DNA of 64,000 bases. It comes from Woeseiaceae bacterium (GTDB lineage: Bacteria; Pseudomonadota; Gammaproteobacteria; Steroidobacterales; Woeseiaceae). The translations under genes were made by a program, and so were the position numbers. Where the stretch lies: positions 29,012 to 93,011 of the forward strand of contig JANQGQ010000029.1 of NCBI GenBank assembly GCA_028277185.1, in the 5' to 3' direction. This document shows, in pieces, positions 42,805-52,793 of the stretch (position 1 is its first letter; every line of letters begins with the position of its first letter). The notes under the pieces are model-generated. The model was not told where the DNA came from, made no database searches, and worked only from the letters and a program-made list of their open reading frames with translations.

Positions 42805-43341
42805 ATGTATGCGGTATTTCGCAGCGGCGGCAAGCAGTATCGCGCGTCGACGGGAGACGTTCTGCGGCTCGAGAAGATCGAGGCAGAGGAAGGCGCGACC
42901 GTCGAGTTCGATCAGGTGCTTCTCGTCGGCGAGGGCAGAGACGTCAAAATCGGCAGCCCGTTGCTCGACGGCGGTCGCGTGAGCGCCAAGGTATTGCGGC
43001 AAGGCAAGACGCGGAAGGTATCCGTCGTCAAGTTTCGGCGGCGGCAGAACTATTTGCGGCAAGGGTCGCACCGTCAGTTCTTCACCGAAGTAGAGATAAC
43101 GTCGATCGCCGGCGAAGGCGGAGCGGCATCGGCCACGAACGCACCCGCGAAGAAGACGGCTGCAAAAAAGGCGCCCGCGAAGAAAGCCGCGGCGAAAAAG
43201 TCGACTACGAAGAAGGCGCCGGCAAAGAAGACGGCGGCCAAAAAGACTGCAGCAAAGAAAACGGCTGCAAAGAAAACGGCTGCAAAGAAAACCGCCGCGA
43301 AGAAGGTCGCCGCCAAAAAGGCCGACGATAAGGACGAATAG
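42805..43341 (+). CDS. rplU: 50S ribosomal protein L21 with Lys/Ala-rich C-terminal tail
   Basis: The first ~103 residues are ordinary L21 ([15 protein letters not shown] start, [18 protein letters not shown]). About 70 extra residues follow, built of repeated KKTAAKK/KKAPAKK units and ending ADDKDE. The tail is basic and repeat-like, as in histone H1-like bacterial proteins, and its DNA shows repeated GCAAAGAAAACGGCT units. The start at 42805 matches the family; a longer frame upstream is not supported. Forms an operon with rpmA and probably obgE. Confidence 0.95.
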   Translation: MYAVFRSGGKQYRASTGDVLRLEKIEAEEGATVEFDQVLLVGEGRDVKIGSPLLDGGRVSAKVLRQGKTRKVSVVKFRRRQNYLRQGSHRQFFTEVEITSIAGEGGAASATNAPAKKTAAKKAPAKKAAAKKSTTKKAPAKKTAAKKTAAKKTAAKKTAAKKTAAKKVAAKKADDKDE

Positions 43342-43343
43342 CA

Positions 43344-43447
43344 GGCAGACGAACAAAGTCCGCTGCCCAAAGGGCTGGCGACAACGACTAGCAGAGGCAG
43401 ACGAACGAGGTCCGCTGCCCGAAGGGCTGGCGACAACGACTAGCAGA
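43344..43447 (+). repeat. Two 52-bp tandem repeats between rplU and rpmA
   Basis: Copies 43344-43395 and 43396-43447 start GGCAGACGAAC and end ACGACTAGCAGA and differ at only about three positions. Each contains a small GCCC-NAA-GGGC hairpin. It looks like a recent duplication of the intergenic spacer. Confidence 0.95.
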
Positions 43448-43458
43448 GGGTAAACGAA

Positions 43459-44824
<1,366 letters not shown>

Positions 44825-44846
44825 CTCCGCGCAGTAAACGCGCGAC

Positions 44847-44881
44847 AAAAAAAAGCCCGCGGCGGAGGCGGGCTTTTTTTT
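44847..44881. terminator. Bidirectional intrinsic terminator between obgE and rpsT
   Basis: Eight As, then GCCCGC and GCGGGC around a seven-base loop, then eight Ts. It ends both the rightward obgE and the leftward rpsT transcripts. Confidence 0.95.
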
Positions 44882-44914
44882 GCGGCGAAACGTCAGTCGC
44901 GTCTCGCGGCGGAA

Positions 44915-45181
44915 TCAGGCGGCCAGGGCCTTGATGCGTTTGTTCAACCGGCTCTTGTGACGCGCGGCTTTGTTCTTCGTCACTATGCCTTTGTTCACCA
45001 TACTGTCGATTACCGGTACGGCAGCCTTCAAAGCGGCTTGAGCGGCGTCTTTGTCGCCGGCCTCGACAGCTTTGAGAACCTTCTTGATTTCAGTGCGCAT
45101 CTTCGACCGCAGTCCCATGTTGTGCTTGCGAGTCTTCTCCGCCGTCCTGGCGCGCTTCTGTGCGGACTTGATGTTTGCCAC
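44915..45181 (-). CDS. rpsT: 30S ribosomal protein S20
   Basis: An 88-residue basic helical protein with the S20 pattern ANIKSAQKRARTAEKTRKHN and NKAARHKSRLNKRI. The start is a GTG at 45181, in line with the short leader of rpsT; unusual starts in rpsT are known in proteobacteria. Longer in-frame ATGs would add about 27 unsupported residues. Confidence 0.96.
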   Translation of the reverse strand: MANIKSAQKRARTAEKTRKHNMGLRSKMRTEIKKVLKAVEAGDKDAAQAALKAAVPVIDSMVNKGIVTKNKAARHKSRLNKRIKALAA

Positions 45182-45220
45182 GTTTCTCGTAACCCATGTC
45201 GGATATGCAAAGAGCCGCGT

Positions 45221-45249
45221 ATTATTCGCAGACCTCGGGCACTTGTCAA
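45221..45249 (-). promoter_or_regulatory. Sigma70 promoter of rpsT
   Basis: On the minus strand TTGACA (45249-45244) and AATAAT (45226-45221) with a 17-base spacer, about 35 bases before the rpsT start. Confidence 0.8.
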
Positions 45250-45334
45250 TGCCTTGCGGCACTTCGGCCCCACTTTGGGTTTATCGTATAACTTACTGTT
45301 TTATAGTGCATTTCTTGCTAGCATTGCGTTCAGG

Positions 45335-46948
45335 ATGAGCGCCAGCCCCCCCGAGACCCCGAAACGCGCCGCCGGGCAGAGCGCCACGGCGTCAGGGCTT
45401 CTGCGCTCAACGTCGATCGTCAGCGCGATGACGCTGCTCTCCCGGATTCTGGGCCTCGTTCGGGACGTCGTGTTTGCCCGCATGTTCGGGGCGTCGCTCG
45501 TGATGGACGCGTTTCTGGTCGCGAACCGGATTCCGAACATGTTGCGCCGCTTCTTCGCGGAGGGAGCGTTCTCGCAGGGCTTCGTACCCGTGATGGGGCG
45601 GTACCGCGAGCAGCACACGGACGGGGAGGCGCGGGAGTTCGCGGCGGCGGTGGCGGGCACGCTCGGGGTTGTGCTGTTCATAGTGACGGCAATCGGCGTC
45701 GTCGCGGCACCGGTGCTCGTCGCGGTCGTCGCGCCGGGATTCGTCGGCGACGACGGGCGCTTCGATCTCGCGGCGCTCATGCTGCGGTTCACGTTTCCAT
45801 ATCTGTTGTTCGTTTCGCTGACGGCATTTGCCGGCGGCGTACTCAACACCTACGGCCGGTTCGCGGTTCCTGCGTTCACGCCCGTGCTCCTCAATGTCGT
45901 TCTGATCGGCTTCGCGGTCTTATTGGCGCCACGGCTCGAGCAGCCCGGCATGGCACTGGCGTATGCCGTGCTCTGTGCCGGGATCGTGCAGCTGCTGTTT
46001 CAACTGCCGTTCCTCGCAAGAATCCGCATGCTCGGCTGGCCTCGCTGGCGTCCGGGGCATGCGGGCGTTAAGCGTGTGCTCCGGCTGATGTTGCCGGCGA
46101 TCTTCGGTTCTTCGGTCGCGCAGCTGAACGTGTTGATCGGCGGGATACTGGCCTCTCTGCTGGGCGTTGGGAAAATCTCACTGCTCTACTACGCTGACCG
46201 GCTGATGGAGTTCCCGCTGGGGCTGTTCGGCATCGCTCTGGCGACAGTGACGCTGCCGTATCTGTCGCGGCAGCATGCAACCGGCTCGCACGAGGAGTTC
46301 TCCGCAACGCTCGACTGGTCGATGCGCCTGGTGCTGCTCATCGCCGCACCGGCCGCGCTGGGCCTGGCCATTCTCGCCGGCCCGCTGGTTGCGACCATCT
46401 TTTTCGGCGGGGAGTTCGATGCCGACGACGTAGCCCTGACGGCTCTCGCGCTTCAGGCTTTCGCACTCGGACTCATCGGGTTTTCCTACGTGAAGGTTCT
46501 GGCACCTGCCTTTTTCGCTCGGGAAAACACCGTGACGCCCGTTCGTATCGCGTTGATAGCGCTTGGCGCCAATTTCGTGCTGAGCGTCGTCTTCTCGGGC
46601 TACCTGACGATGACGGGGCATCCGGCGCCGCACGCGGGGCTTGCCCTCGCGATCTCTGTTGCGGCGCTGCTGAACGCGGGCTTGCTGTACGTCGCTCTGC
46701 GCCGGGACGGCGTGATCGGCAACGGGAGCGGGTGGGGACTGCTGGGCTTGCGAGTGCTGGCCGCCAGCCTGACGATGTGGGGTATCCTTGCGCTCCTCGA
46801 TAAGCCGCTTAGTTGGTGGCTCGACGTTTCCCTCGCCGACCGCGTTTGGGCGCTGCTGGTCAGCATCGTGGCCGGGGTCGTCGTCTACTTCGGAACACTC
46901 GTGCTGCTCGGTACGCGGCCGTCACAACTCGGAATTCGACCTCACTGA
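45335..46948 (+). CDS. murJ: Lipid II flippase MurJ
   Basis: A 537-residue inner-membrane protein of the MOP family with about 14 membrane segments. The N-terminus SIVSAMTLLSRILGLVRDVVFARMFG and FFAEGAFSQGFVPV are diagnostic for MurJ. It flips lipid II for peptidoglycan synthesis. ATG 45335 gives an N-terminus with the expected length before the first helix. ribF follows directly. Confidence 0.96.
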   Translation: MSASPPETPKRAAGQSATASGLLRSTSIVSAMTLLSRILGLVRDVVFARMFGASLVMDAFLVANRIPNMLRRFFAEGAFSQGFVPVMGRYREQHTDGEAREFAAAVAGTLGVVLFIVTAIGVVAAPVLVAVVAPGFVGDDGRFDLAALMLRFTFPYLLFVSLTAFAGGVLNTYGRFAVPAFTPVLLNVVLIGFAVLLAPRLEQPGMALAYAVLCAGIVQLLFQLPFLARIRMLGWPRWRPGHAGVKRVLRLMLPAIFGSSVAQLNVLIGGILASLLGVGKISLLYYADRLMEFPLGLFGIALATVTLPYLSRQHATGSHEEFSATLDWSMRLVLLIAAPAALGLAILAGPLVATIFFGGEFDADDVALTALALQAFALGLIGFSYVKVLAPAFFARENTVTPVRIALIALGANFVLSVVFSGYLTMTGHPAPHAGLALAISVAALLNAGLLYVALRRDGVIGNGSGWGLLGLRVLAASLTMWGILALLDKPLSWWLDVSLADRVWALLVSIVAGVVVYFGTLVLLGTRPSQLGIRPH

Positions 46949-46949
46949 A

Positions 46950-47891
46950 ATGCTGTTAGTGCGCCATCTCGAGGACCTGCCTGAGCCGCGTCTGAAGCGC
47001 GGCAGTGTCGTTACGATCGGCGCTTACGATGGCTTGCACCTCGGACATCAGGCGCTGCTCGAGCGCGTTCTGCGGCGCGCGCGGTCCGACGACCGTGAGG
47101 CGGTCGTGATGAGTTTCGAGCCCATGCCCAAGGAATTTTTCGCGGGCGACAAGCCGCCTGCACGGCTCATGCGCTTCCGTGAGAAGTACGACGCGCTGTG
47201 CGATTTCGGGATGGACGTGTTCTATTGCCCGCGATTCTCGTCCGCGATGCGCTCGATATCCGCCGACGATTTCGTTCGACGGATTCTCGTCCGCGGCCTT
47301 CGCATGCATCATCTCGTCGTCGGTGACGATTTCCGCTTCGCGCGGCGCCGGGAAGGCAGCCTCGAGACGCTCGAGACGCTCGGACGCGTTCTCGACTTCA
47401 GCGTCGAAGCGGTGCCCAGCGTCAGCGTGGACGGCTTGCGCGTCAGCAGCACGGCGATTCGCGAAGCGCTGCTCCGGGGCGATTGCCGCGGCGCGACGGC
47501 ATTGCTGGGCAGACCGTATCGAATGTCCGGGCGGATCGTGCGCGGGCGGCGTGTCGGGCACGCCCTGGGCTACCCAACCGCCAACGTCGACCTGCGCCGC
47601 AGGCTGTGCGCACTGGACGGAATCTATGCCGTCCGCGTGCGCGGCCTTGGCGAGGGCCCGCTGGACGGCGTCGCGAGCGTCGGTACGCGGCCGACCTTCG
47701 GGCTCGATACGCCGCTTCTCGAAGTCCACCTGTTCGATTTCGAGCGGGACATATACGGCGCCTACATTCACGTCGATTTCGTCGAGCGAATTCGGGGCGT
47801 CGAGAAGTTCTCTACCGAGGGAGAACTGGTTGCACAGATGGAGCGCGACGCCGACAATGCGCGCTCGATTCTCGCCAGAGAGGCAGCCTGA
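46950..47891 (+). CDS. ribF: Bifunctional riboflavin kinase/FAD synthetase
   Basis: A 313-residue enzyme that phosphorylates riboflavin to FMN and adenylates it to FAD. The FAD-synthetase part holds VVTIGAYDGLHLGHQALL (about 21-38) and GDDFRFARRREG. The C-terminal flavokinase part holds GRVVHG-like GRIVRGRRVGHALGYPTANVDL. It starts one base after the murJ stop. Supplies flavin cofactors, including those of the photolyase-family protein. Confidence 0.95.
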   Translation: MLLVRHLEDLPEPRLKRGSVVTIGAYDGLHLGHQALLERVLRRARSDDREAVVMSFEPMPKEFFAGDKPPARLMRFREKYDALCDFGMDVFYCPRFSSAMRSISADDFVRRILVRGLRMHHLVVGDDFRFARRREGSLETLETLGRVLDFSVEAVPSVSVDGLRVSSTAIREALLRGDCRGATALLGRPYRMSGRIVRGRRVGHALGYPTANVDLRRRLCALDGIYAVRVRGLGEGPLDGVASVGTRPTFGLDTPLLEVHLFDFERDIYGAYIHVDFVERIRGVEKFSTEGELVAQMERDADNARSILAREAA

Positions 47892-47900
47892 GAGGGCATC

Positions 47901-48437
47901 ATGACGACGGAGACCGGTACACGACGCTACATACTCTGGATCCTCCTCGCCCTGACGGTCGTGCTGGCCGATCAGGCGACGAAGTGGGCGATCGTCAAGT
48001 GGATTCCTTACCTCGGCTCGGTCGAGCTGAACGGCTTCATGAACCTGACGCACCAGCGGAATTTCGGTGCCGCGTGGAGTCTCCTGGCAGATGCGGGAGG
48101 TTGGCAGCGATGGTTCTTCATCGTATTGGCGACCGGCGTCAGCGCAATGATCGTGGTTTGGCTGTGGCGCATCCGTGACGGCCGATATCTGGTGCTTGCC
48201 GTTGGCCTCGCGCTCGTGCTCGGTGGTGCCGTCGGAAATCTCGTGGATCGCGTCCGTCTGGGTTACGTGACGGATTTCATTCAGGTGTGGTTCGGCAGCT
48301 GGCCGTTTCCTTCATTCAACGTCGCGGACTCGGCGATCACGATTGGAGCCGTGCTGCTGATCATCGACTCGCTGTTCATTTCAGGACGCGAGAGCGCGTC
48401 CGAAACGAAGGCAGCGAAGGAAGCGTCGCGCGACTGA
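47901..48437 (+). CDS. lspA: Lipoprotein signal peptidase
   Basis: A 178-residue four-helix signal peptidase II. The catalytic Asp residues lie in GNLVDRVRLGYVTDFI and FNVADSAITIG. It cleaves prolipoproteins such as those encoded in this window. It follows ribF by only nine bases; ileS, which usually lies between, is absent here. Convergent with pilE. Confidence 0.96.
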   Translation: MTTETGTRRYILWILLALTVVLADQATKWAIVKWIPYLGSVELNGFMNLTHQRNFGAAWSLLADAGGWQRWFFIVLATGVSAMIVVWLWRIRDGRYLVLAVGLALVLGGAVGNLVDRVRLGYVTDFIQVWFGSWPFPSFNVADSAITIGAVLLIIDSLFISGRESASETKAAKEASRD

Positions 48438-48446
48438 CTCAGGACA

Positions 48447-48875
48447 CTAGCGGGTCCGGGTCCAGCAGTCGAGGTCCGGCGCCGAACTCTTGACGCCGCG
48501 ACCGTCAATCTGAAACGTGAGGCATTTGCCCGCCTCGGCGTCGGCGTTCTGGTAGGTCGCGACTGCCGTGAACGTATTGGCGTCCGCGCCCGGCAGCACG
48601 TCGATGAGATAGCTGCCGGAGTCCGATATCTGAGGATCGTTCGCAAAACCCAGCAAGGTGAGGTCTTCCGTGTAAGTGCTGTTTTGCAGGTAGTGCCGCT
48701 CCTGATTCGTCGCGATCTGCAAGAGCGCCGCTTTGGCTTCGGATCGCTTCGCGCGCGCGGCAAACTCGCGATAGTTCGGGATCGCCACGGTCACGATAAC
48801 GGAAAGCACGACTATGACGATCATGAGTTCGATCAGCGTAATACCGCGCATTCTGTGAAGGCTGTTCTTTATCAT
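48447..48875 (-). CDS. pilE: Type IV pilin-like protein PilE
   Basis: A 142-residue type IV pilin with a short leader and prepilin cleavage site before ITLIELMIVIVVLSVIV, with the Glu at +5. One pair of Cys lies in the C-terminal part (GKCLTF and LDCWT), forming the likely disulfide loop. Minor pilin PilE-like position in the fimT-to-pilE operon, last gene of the cluster. Confidence 0.92.
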   Translation of the reverse strand: MIKNSLHRMRGITLIELMIVIVVLSVIVTVAIPNYREFAARAKRSEAKAALLQIATNQERHYLQNSTYTEDLTLLGFANDPQISDSGSYLIDVLPGADANTFTAVATYQNADAEAGKCLTFQIDGRGVKSSAPDLDCWTRTR

Positions 48876-48909
48876 GCTGCTTGTCCTCTGGCCGGGACCG
48901 GCGTACCGC

Positions 48910-51900
48910 CTAGTCTACGCCATCTTGTGTCCACAGGGTCCTTACTGGGTTGTTCGGAAAGTCCGGATCGAAGCATTCGACGCCGACGCAGGCCAGCGGC
49001 GGCGGTGAGCACTCGTCTCCGGTGCAGTTGGCTGGCGCGCCCGGGAACAGGAACACGGGCTGCGGGGCGATACCGCCCTGTTCGAGCCGCGTAACACGTG
49101 CCTCGTCTGCCTCTTCTGCCGTCGGCACTTCGTTTTCGCCGAACGGGACGATCGGATCGCCGTTCACGACGTTCACGCGGTAGAGGCGGTTCTGGCTGAG
49201 ACCGGCCTGACAGGGGTCCTCCGAGTTGATTCTCGGCTCGAAACTCACGAAGAACACCTCATTGTCGAACGTCCGCGCCGGCGAGAGGACTTTCTCGTTC
49301 GGCGGCAGCGTGAACATCCAGCCGTCACCGCCCGTCGGTATTACGGTACCCACGGTACCTGCGACGTCGATCAGGTCCGACTCGGTGACCACGGGGTAGT
49401 TGTCGTAGTCGTCCTGCGTGAGCTTGCGGAACACGTTGGCGTCCCGCAGCGAGTAGAAGCGGTCCGTAGCGCTGTTGTCCAACGGGTGCGCGCGGTACCC
49501 GCTGCCGACGTTGATGGACAGGAAGCGGCGATCCTGCCGTGGATCCTTGAACATCGACACGTCGGGTTCCGAGTAGAAGCGGCGCGTGTCGGCGGCGCTC
49601 GGCTCCCCAAGACCCTCGGCCCCGAGTCTTGCGATGACGCCACCCGTTACGAGGTCTCTGGGTATTTCGTCGTTGAAGATGTCGAAGCGCCACATCTGGC
49701 CGCTGATGTCCGTCGCGTACATGCGATCAGCGTACTGGTCGCCGTTCAGGTCGATAACCGTCACGCGGCTCGGGATGGCACGGCGCATTTTGTCGACACG
49801 CAGCTCGGCGAAGGTGTCTTTGCCTGCGCGCCACAGCTTTTCGCCGGTCTCGAGGTCGAGCATGAATATTCCGGCACCTTCGAGGTCGTCGCCCGTTGGG
49901 TGGGCTCTCGAGTCGTGAGAGGTATCGTAGCCCGCGCCGACGATGAGTACGGCATCGTCATTGCTCGTTACGTCGTTGCTGTTGATCTTGACCTTTGCGA
50001 CGACCGGCGCGGACCAGGTCTGACCCAGTTCGGGGAAGGTCCGCACCCAGCGGAGGACCGGGTTGTAGCGGTCCGTGACGTCGATCATGTAGTAGTTGCT
50101 GCCGCCACGCCGCATGCCGAAAACCAGATAGACGAAGTCCTGGCCCGGCTCGATGACGCCGTTTTCGTTCTTGTCCTTGACGATGGAGACGACATTGCCG
50201 TCGATGCCGTAGTTCTTGTAGTCGACGTTCTCGTTGGCGTATAGATCGGCCATGTTCGACAGGAGCTCGTTAGGCACAAACGCCCATAGTTCACGGCCGG
50301 TGGCGGCGTCGAGTGCGTGCAGATAACCGTCGTTGGTCGCGTTGTAGACCACTACGTCCTGGGTCTGCTGGTAGTTTCCGTAGACCACCGCGGCGGGTTG
50401 CGAATGCAGCGTGTCGCCCATCGAATGGCGGGTGCTGGTTGTCGGGTCGTTGTCGACGTCCTTCACGTCGGCGCCGCGCATCCAGTCGATCATTTGCTCC
50501 AGCGTAGGCTCACCGGCCTTACCGGTCAGTCCGAACTGCGCTTCGTCGAACGCGTTTATGTTCGCGGTCGAAACGTAGTTTATGGGAGCCGACAACAGAC
50601 CGGGCACGTTGTTCGTGTAGAGGTTTCTCGCGGCCGGCAGCGGCAGCCTGTTCGCTGCTCCGCCTTTTAGAACGTTTGCGCCGTCGCTGCCCGGCTCGTC
50701 GGACCAGAAGTTGCGGGAGGAGTCGGCGAAGAATCCCGTGTCCGGATCGACGGCCGGATTACCGTTGGCGTCGCGGATCTCGCCATCTGCGATCGTGAAT
50801 TTCTTCATGTTGCCCGGCCAGTGCACTTCGTCGGAAGCCCTGAACACGGACACGTACAGGTCGTTGAGGTGCCGTGTACGATTGTAGGCATTCACGGCAA
50901 TTGCCGGTGCCGTGAATGAGATATCGCGATCGAAGATGTTCGTCACGATATCCGTCAAAGCGGCCGTCAGCGATTTGACGTCGGAAGCGAGATAGTACTC
51001 GCCGCCCGATTTCTCCGCGGTCGACTTCAGAATGGGCAGATCCACCGTGAAGCCAATCGTGTAGGTCGTTACCGATTGTTTGCCGGGAGCGACGGGGTTG
51101 ATGTCGGCCTTCGACAGATATTCGGCCACATCGTCGAGGCAGGCGCCGTTGACGTTCCCGCCGGTGCAGGAGCTGCGTCCCGTCGCGTCGAGGTAGCCTG
51201 GCAGCGTGGGCACTCTGGAGTAGGCGTCGACGTCTCGTGTCGGTTCACCATCCGTCAGCAGAACGACAAAATTCTTTGAGCAGGCATACTCCGCCGGACG
51301 CTTGTAGAGCATCGGATCGGTTGTCTCGAGAGCGTCCTCGTCAGTGGCGTTGAGTCCGCCGTAGTGTGCGGGAAGCCCGCTATAGTAAAGGGCGGCTTCA
51401 TACATCGTTTCGGAAAGCGGCGTCCAGCCCGACGCTGGTATGTTGTCGACCACCGTGTTGATCGCGTCCCGGTTACCGTCCAGATCCTTGACACCGAAGA
51501 CTACGGGCCCGCCCTGCTCCTGATGGAAGCGCATTATTCCGACGTTGACGTTGTTGATCGAGCCGAGCACGTTTTTGGTGACCGCCTTGACGATGTCGGT
51601 GCGGCTCATGCTGCTTCCCGGGGGGTTGTGAAACCAGTTCAGGAAGTTGGGGTCGTAGATCGTAACGATGCGGTGCGTCGGCTTCGTACCCCAGTCGACT
51701 TCGCGGTCGGGGTTATTCGTGTAAGCGTTCTGATTGTTACCCGACCGGGCATAGACGCCGTCGAGCGGGTCGGAGTTCGCGCCGTGCACGCCCGAGTCTT
51801 CGCGGCATTCGACGGCGTAGCCTGTGGATTCCTTGCGCAGGGTTCGCCATTTCCACTTGCCGCCGGACGGGCGGTACATAGACATCGTATCGGTGTAGGA

Positions 51901-52260
51901 GCCGGAACCAGCTATCTGCGCTCGTCCCTGCTCGCATTGAAATACGGACTTCTTGATGCGGAAATTGTCCCCGCACTTCGGTATGCCGGAATTGTACGTC
52001 CAGTAGTAATAGTCGTTGTTGCAGTCGCCGCGGTCGCTATAGTCCGCGTTCGAGTTGAACGGCTCCTGACTCGTTTCGACCTCGGTCATACTCCCCGACG
52101 AGTCGATGATGAAGAGGACGTTCGGTTTGGCAGCGTCGCTCGCGGCTGGCGTGGACAGCAGCAACTCGACGTCGTCGGCAACGGCCGGCGAACCGACCGC
52201 GAGCGCGAAAAGCAGTCCGGCGCTGGCCCAGGAAAAGTGTCTCTTGGACGTGTCCATCAT
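48910..52260 (-). CDS. pilY1: PilY1-like type IV pilus tip/biogenesis protein (copy A)
   Basis: An 1116-residue exported protein: signal peptide, a vWA-like N-terminal domain with MIDAS motif DSSGSM (about 51-56), then a C-terminal beta-propeller PilY1 domain (about 600-1080) with Ca2+ motif DLNGDQYADRMYATD. The C-terminus has the Cys-rich CSPPPLACVGVECFDP. PilY1 proteins sit at the pilus tip and control adhesion, retraction and surface sensing. It is a diverged copy of the other PilY1 in this operon and is preceded by its own small CxxC-like protein. Confidence 0.93.
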   Translation of the reverse strand: MMDTSKRHFSWASAGLLFALAVGSPAVADDVELLLSTPAASDAAKPNVLFIIDSSGSMTEVETSQEPFNSNADYSDRGDCNNDYYYWTYNSGIPKCGDNFRIKKSVFQCEQGRAQIAGSGSYTDTMSMYRPSGGKWKWRTLRKESTGYAVECREDSGVHGANSDPLDGVYARSGNNQNAYTNNPDREVDWGTKPTHRIVTIYDPNFLNWFHNPPGSSMSRTDIVKAVTKNVLGSINNVNVGIMRFHQEQGGPVVFGVKDLDGNRDAINTVVDNIPASGWTPLSETMYEAALYYSGLPAHYGGLNATDEDALETTDPMLYKRPAEYACSKNFVVLLTDGEPTRDVDAYSRVPTLPGYLDATGRSSCTGGNVNGACLDDVAEYLSKADINPVAPGKQSVTTYTIGFTVDLPILKSTAEKSGGEYYLASDVKSLTAALTDIVTNIFDRDISFTAPAIAVNAYNRTRHLNDLYVSVFRASDEVHWPGNMKKFTIADGEIRDANGNPAVDPDTGFFADSSRNFWSDEPGSDGANVLKGGAANRLPLPAARNLYTNNVPGLLSAPINYVSTANINAFDEAQFGLTGKAGEPTLEQMIDWMRGADVKDVDNDPTTSTRHSMGDTLHSQPAAVVYGNYQQTQDVVVYNATNDGYLHALDAATGRELWAFVPNELLSNMADLYANENVDYKNYGIDGNVVSIVKDKNENGVIEPGQDFVYLVFGMRRGGSNYYMIDVTDRYNPVLRWVRTFPELGQTWSAPVVAKVKINSNDVTSNDDAVLIVGAGYDTSHDSRAHPTGDDLEGAGIFMLDLETGEKLWRAGKDTFAELRVDKMRRAIPSRVTVIDLNGDQYADRMYATDISGQMWRFDIFNDEIPRDLVTGGVIARLGAEGLGEPSAADTRRFYSEPDVSMFKDPRQDRRFLSINVGSGYRAHPLDNSATDRFYSLRDANVFRKLTQDDYDNYPVVTESDLIDVAGTVGTVIPTGGDGWMFTLPPNEKVLSPARTFDNEVFFVSFEPRINSEDPCQAGLSQNRLYRVNVVNGDPIVPFGENEVPTAEEADEARVTRLEQGGIAPQPVFLFPGAPANCTGDECSPPPLACVGVECFDPDFPNNPVRTLWTQDGVD

Positions 52261-52320
52261 TTTGATCCTTCCATGTACGATGGTGACCGAATCGCTCAGT
52301 CGGACACGCGTTTCCGTGCG

Positions 52321-52677
52321 CTAGCGCAATACCTCGATGTTTGTCGCCGTGTTGGTGCTTATTTCGTAGTTTATGAGCGCGTAACTGCTTGGGGAGCGGC
52401 GAACGATGCTGAACTCGCGACGGAAGTCGTCGAACTTCATGGATTCACCGTCCATCGAAAAGCGTGTATTCGGGTCTAGCTGAATACGCACGTAGGGCTC
52501 GGCACACTCGCCGTCGCAGGGTTTGAACGAGACCATGCCGCTCGCGGTCGCCGGCAGGATGATGTTGGCAGGCGCCACTTCGACGGCTTCGACCTCAGTC
52601 TTGAACGTGAACTGAGCGTGAGCCGCGCCGGCGAGCGCTATGGCAAGTCCAAAAAGAATGCTGCGTGCAACGTTCAT
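52321..52677 (-). CDS. Small periplasmic protein paired with PilY1 copy A
   Basis: A 118-residue exported protein with a signal peptide (ILFGLAIALAGAAHA). It has a CDGEC motif (about 52-56) and LDPNTRFSMDGESMKFDDFRRE. The sequence clearly resembles the small protein at 56250-56591 (LPAxxSGxVxFKxC, PNTRxxxxxxxxxFxDFR), so both belong to one family. Each is followed by a pilY1 gene. Function unknown; probably a partner or chaperone of PilY1. Confidence 0.8.
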   Translation of the reverse strand: MNVARSILFGLAIALAGAAHAQFTFKTEVEAVEVAPANIILPATASGMVSFKPCDGECAEPYVRIQLDPNTRFSMDGESMKFDDFRREFSIVRRSPSSYALINYEISTNTATNIEVLR

Positions 52678-52752
52678 CTCTGCTCCGTAGTCCTTCGGTT
52701 GGGCACGAGCATCCTGCTCTGTCAATGCGCCCGGTTATCGTTGCATTATCAC

Positions 52753-52779
52753 GGTTCCGGGCGCCAAGTGCCCGGAACC
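52753..52779. other. Ten-bp hairpin between pilY1 copy B and the copy A unit
   Basis: GGTTCCGGGC and GCCCGGAACC with a seven-base loop lie just after the pilY1 copy B stop. No T run. It could be a weak terminator or mRNA processing site that separates expression of the two PilY1 units. Confidence 0.7.
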
Positions 52780-52793
52780 ATTGCACATTTTGG

